From contig JACJXV010000016.1 of assembly GCA_020636445.1 (NCBI GenBank), positions 12,366-76,365 of the forward strand: 64,000 nt of DNA, in the 5' to 3' direction. The translations under genes and the position numbers were made by a program. Shown in pieces: positions 63,087-64,000 of this stretch (its first letter is position 1; every line of letters begins with the position of its first letter). The notes beneath the pieces are model-generated. The model saw only the letters and a program-made list of their open reading frames with translations, did no database searches and was not told the DNA's origin. This stretch comes from Lewinellaceae bacterium. GTDB lineage: Bacteria; Bacteroidota; Bacteroidia; Chitinophagales; Saprospiraceae.

Positions 63087-64000
63087 ATGCCAGTGGGAAC
63101 AACCATCGCTATTACTGGGGCTACAGGCCATCTGGCTTCGTCCATAATTCCTTTGCTAATCCGACAAGGTTATAAGATACGGGCATTGCAATACGAACAA
63201 GCGTTGTCCTTTGACGAACATAAGATGGAAATGATCAGCGGTAGCATTTTGGATCCTCTTGCGTTGACCAGCCTGGTGGAGGGTTGTGAAATGGTGATTC
63301 ACGCAGCTGCAAAAATTTCCATCAATAGCAATAAGGATACTACCCTTTATGCGGTCAACGTGAATGGCACTAAAAACCTGCTGGCCGCTGCCCAAAGGGC
63401 AAACGTAAAAAGATTCATCTACATCAGTTCGATTCATGCCTATAGCCAATTTCCGGTTTATGAAATGCTGGACGAGACGCAGGCGTATTGCGACCACCGA
63501 TCCCCGCGCTACGATCAGTCGAAACGGGATGCTCAACAGTATGTATTGCAGCACCTGTCAGGCCCGATGGAGGTTGTCGTCCTGAATCCCACCTCCGTAA
63601 TTGGCCCCTACGACAACAAGCCTTCCCTGCTGGGTAAAGCGGTTATGGATATGTATACCGGAAAAATTCCGGCACTCATCAACGGGGGCTTTGATTTTTG
63701 TGATGTCCGCGATGTGGCACAGGGAATCGTTAATGCCCTTGATCGGGGGCGCCACGGCCATGCCTATCTGCTGGCAGGAAAATGGTACAGCGTTGTCGAT
63801 TTGTACCAGATGGTCATGGATATCAAAGGTGCTCCGGCCAGCATACCAGTATTACCCCCGTGGGCAGGGTACATGGGGTTGCCCTTTATCAAAATGATGG
63901 CATCGCTCCAAAAGACCGCCCCCCTGTACACGAAAGAATCTCTTGATGCTTTGAAAAATGGAAATCGATATATTAACAGCCGGAAAGCCGCCCAGGAATT
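63087..64000 (+). CDS. NAD-dependent epimerase/dehydratase, 3' end outside the window
   Basis: The frame opens at ATG 63087 and is still open at the last base (304 codons visible). TIAITGATGHLASSIIPLLI is the extended-SDR Rossmann motif (T-G-x-x-G-x-x-x), VIHAAAKISINSN the next NAD-contacting block, IYISSIHAYSQFP the catalytic Ser region, and YDQSKRDAQQYVL the catalytic Y-x-x-x-K. VVVLNPTSVIGPYD and FDFCDVRDVAQGIVNALDRG follow as in dihydroflavonol-reductase-like and sugar-nucleotide enzymes. The substrate is unknown. It is the first healthy gene after a 9.6-kb decayed stretch. Confidence 0.9.
   Translation, partial: MPVGTTIAITGATGHLASSIIPLLIRQGYKIRALQYEQALSFDEHKMEMISGSILDPLALTSLVEGCEMVIHAAAKISINSNKDTTLYAVNVNGTKNLLAAAQRANVKRFIYISSIHAYSQFPVYEMLDETQAYCDHRSPRYDQSKRDAQQYVLQHLSGPMEVVVLNPTSVIGPYDNKPSLLGKAVMDMYTGKIPALINGGFDFCDVRDVAQGIVNALDRGRHGHAYLLAGKWYSVVDLYQMVMDIKGAPASIPVLPPWAGYMGLPFIKMMASLQKTAPLYTKESLDALKNGNRYINSRKAAQE

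Overview
The window looks like chromosomal DNA of a Bacteroidota bacterium, most likely of the Saprospirales type (Lewinella/Haliscomenobacter-like), although no 16S rRNA is present to prove it. The evidence is type IX secretion (T9SS) C-terminal sorting motifs, a hybrid two-component (HTCS) regulator, DUF4249/TonB-receptor pairing, DUF6090, many short CDSs without Shine-Dalgarno sites, and type II (eukaryote-like) glutamine synthetase next to P-II and Amt. Coding is dense from about 1 to 53 kb and decays sharply from 53.4 to 63 kb.

Layout. 0-7.5 kb: end of a TonB-dependent receptor with its DUF4249 lipoprotein, a Crp/Fnr regulator, an RsmF-like rRNA methyltransferase, a DUF547 protein, an amine-oxidase-like flavoprotein and a DUF6090 membrane protein. 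7.5-9.2 kb: a GxxExxY gene bracketed by 17-bp palindromic repeats, broken by two frameshifts and by an 869-bp IS5-type element with a TTA target duplication; the transposase is itself frameshifted. 9.2-27 kb: a glycan-degradation neighbourhood with sialidase, propeller lipoprotein, GH29 fucosidase, two hypothetical genes, a secreted Asl1/GH128-like hydrolase with four carbohydrate-binding-like modules and a T9SS tail, a right-handed beta-helix protein, an HTCS regulator and a sulfatase. No SusC/SusD pair is seen. A plausible reading is outside-in attack on sialylated, fucosylated and sulfated glycans.

27-43.7 kb: an atypical metallo-beta-lactamase-fold protein, a secreted WD40-caspase protein (1178 aa) with an intact His/Cys dyad, a YyaL-type thioredoxin-domain lipoprotein with a GGCT-like partner, a DUF6544-type membrane protein, an intact IS4-family element (1313 bp, 9-bp target duplication), a DUF1684 protein, a second sulfatase with a GNAT acetyltransferase, QueD, and a large helix-hairpin-helix surface protein. 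44-48.4 kb: an ammonium-assimilation cluster of P-II, Amt, an outer-membrane beta-barrel and GSII, closed by strong terminators. 48.6-53.4 kb: peptidase T, a 17-unit heptanucleotide repeat, a lipoprotein, a methyltransferase and tRNA-Ser(CGA).

53.4-63 kb: a graveyard downstream of the tRNA. It holds the C-terminal stub of a type III-restriction-like nuclease and two adjacent, heavily frameshifted genes for secreted VCBS/ASPIC-UnbV (CRTAC1-like) proteins; the second is fused to a vanadium-haloperoxidase-like domain and a T9SS tail. Copies of dispersed non-coding repeats fill the rest. At 63 kb an intact NAD-dependent epimerase gene begins and runs off the end. A roughly 330-bp non-coding repeat family occurs three times in the window (about 35.9, 61.1 and 62.6 kb).
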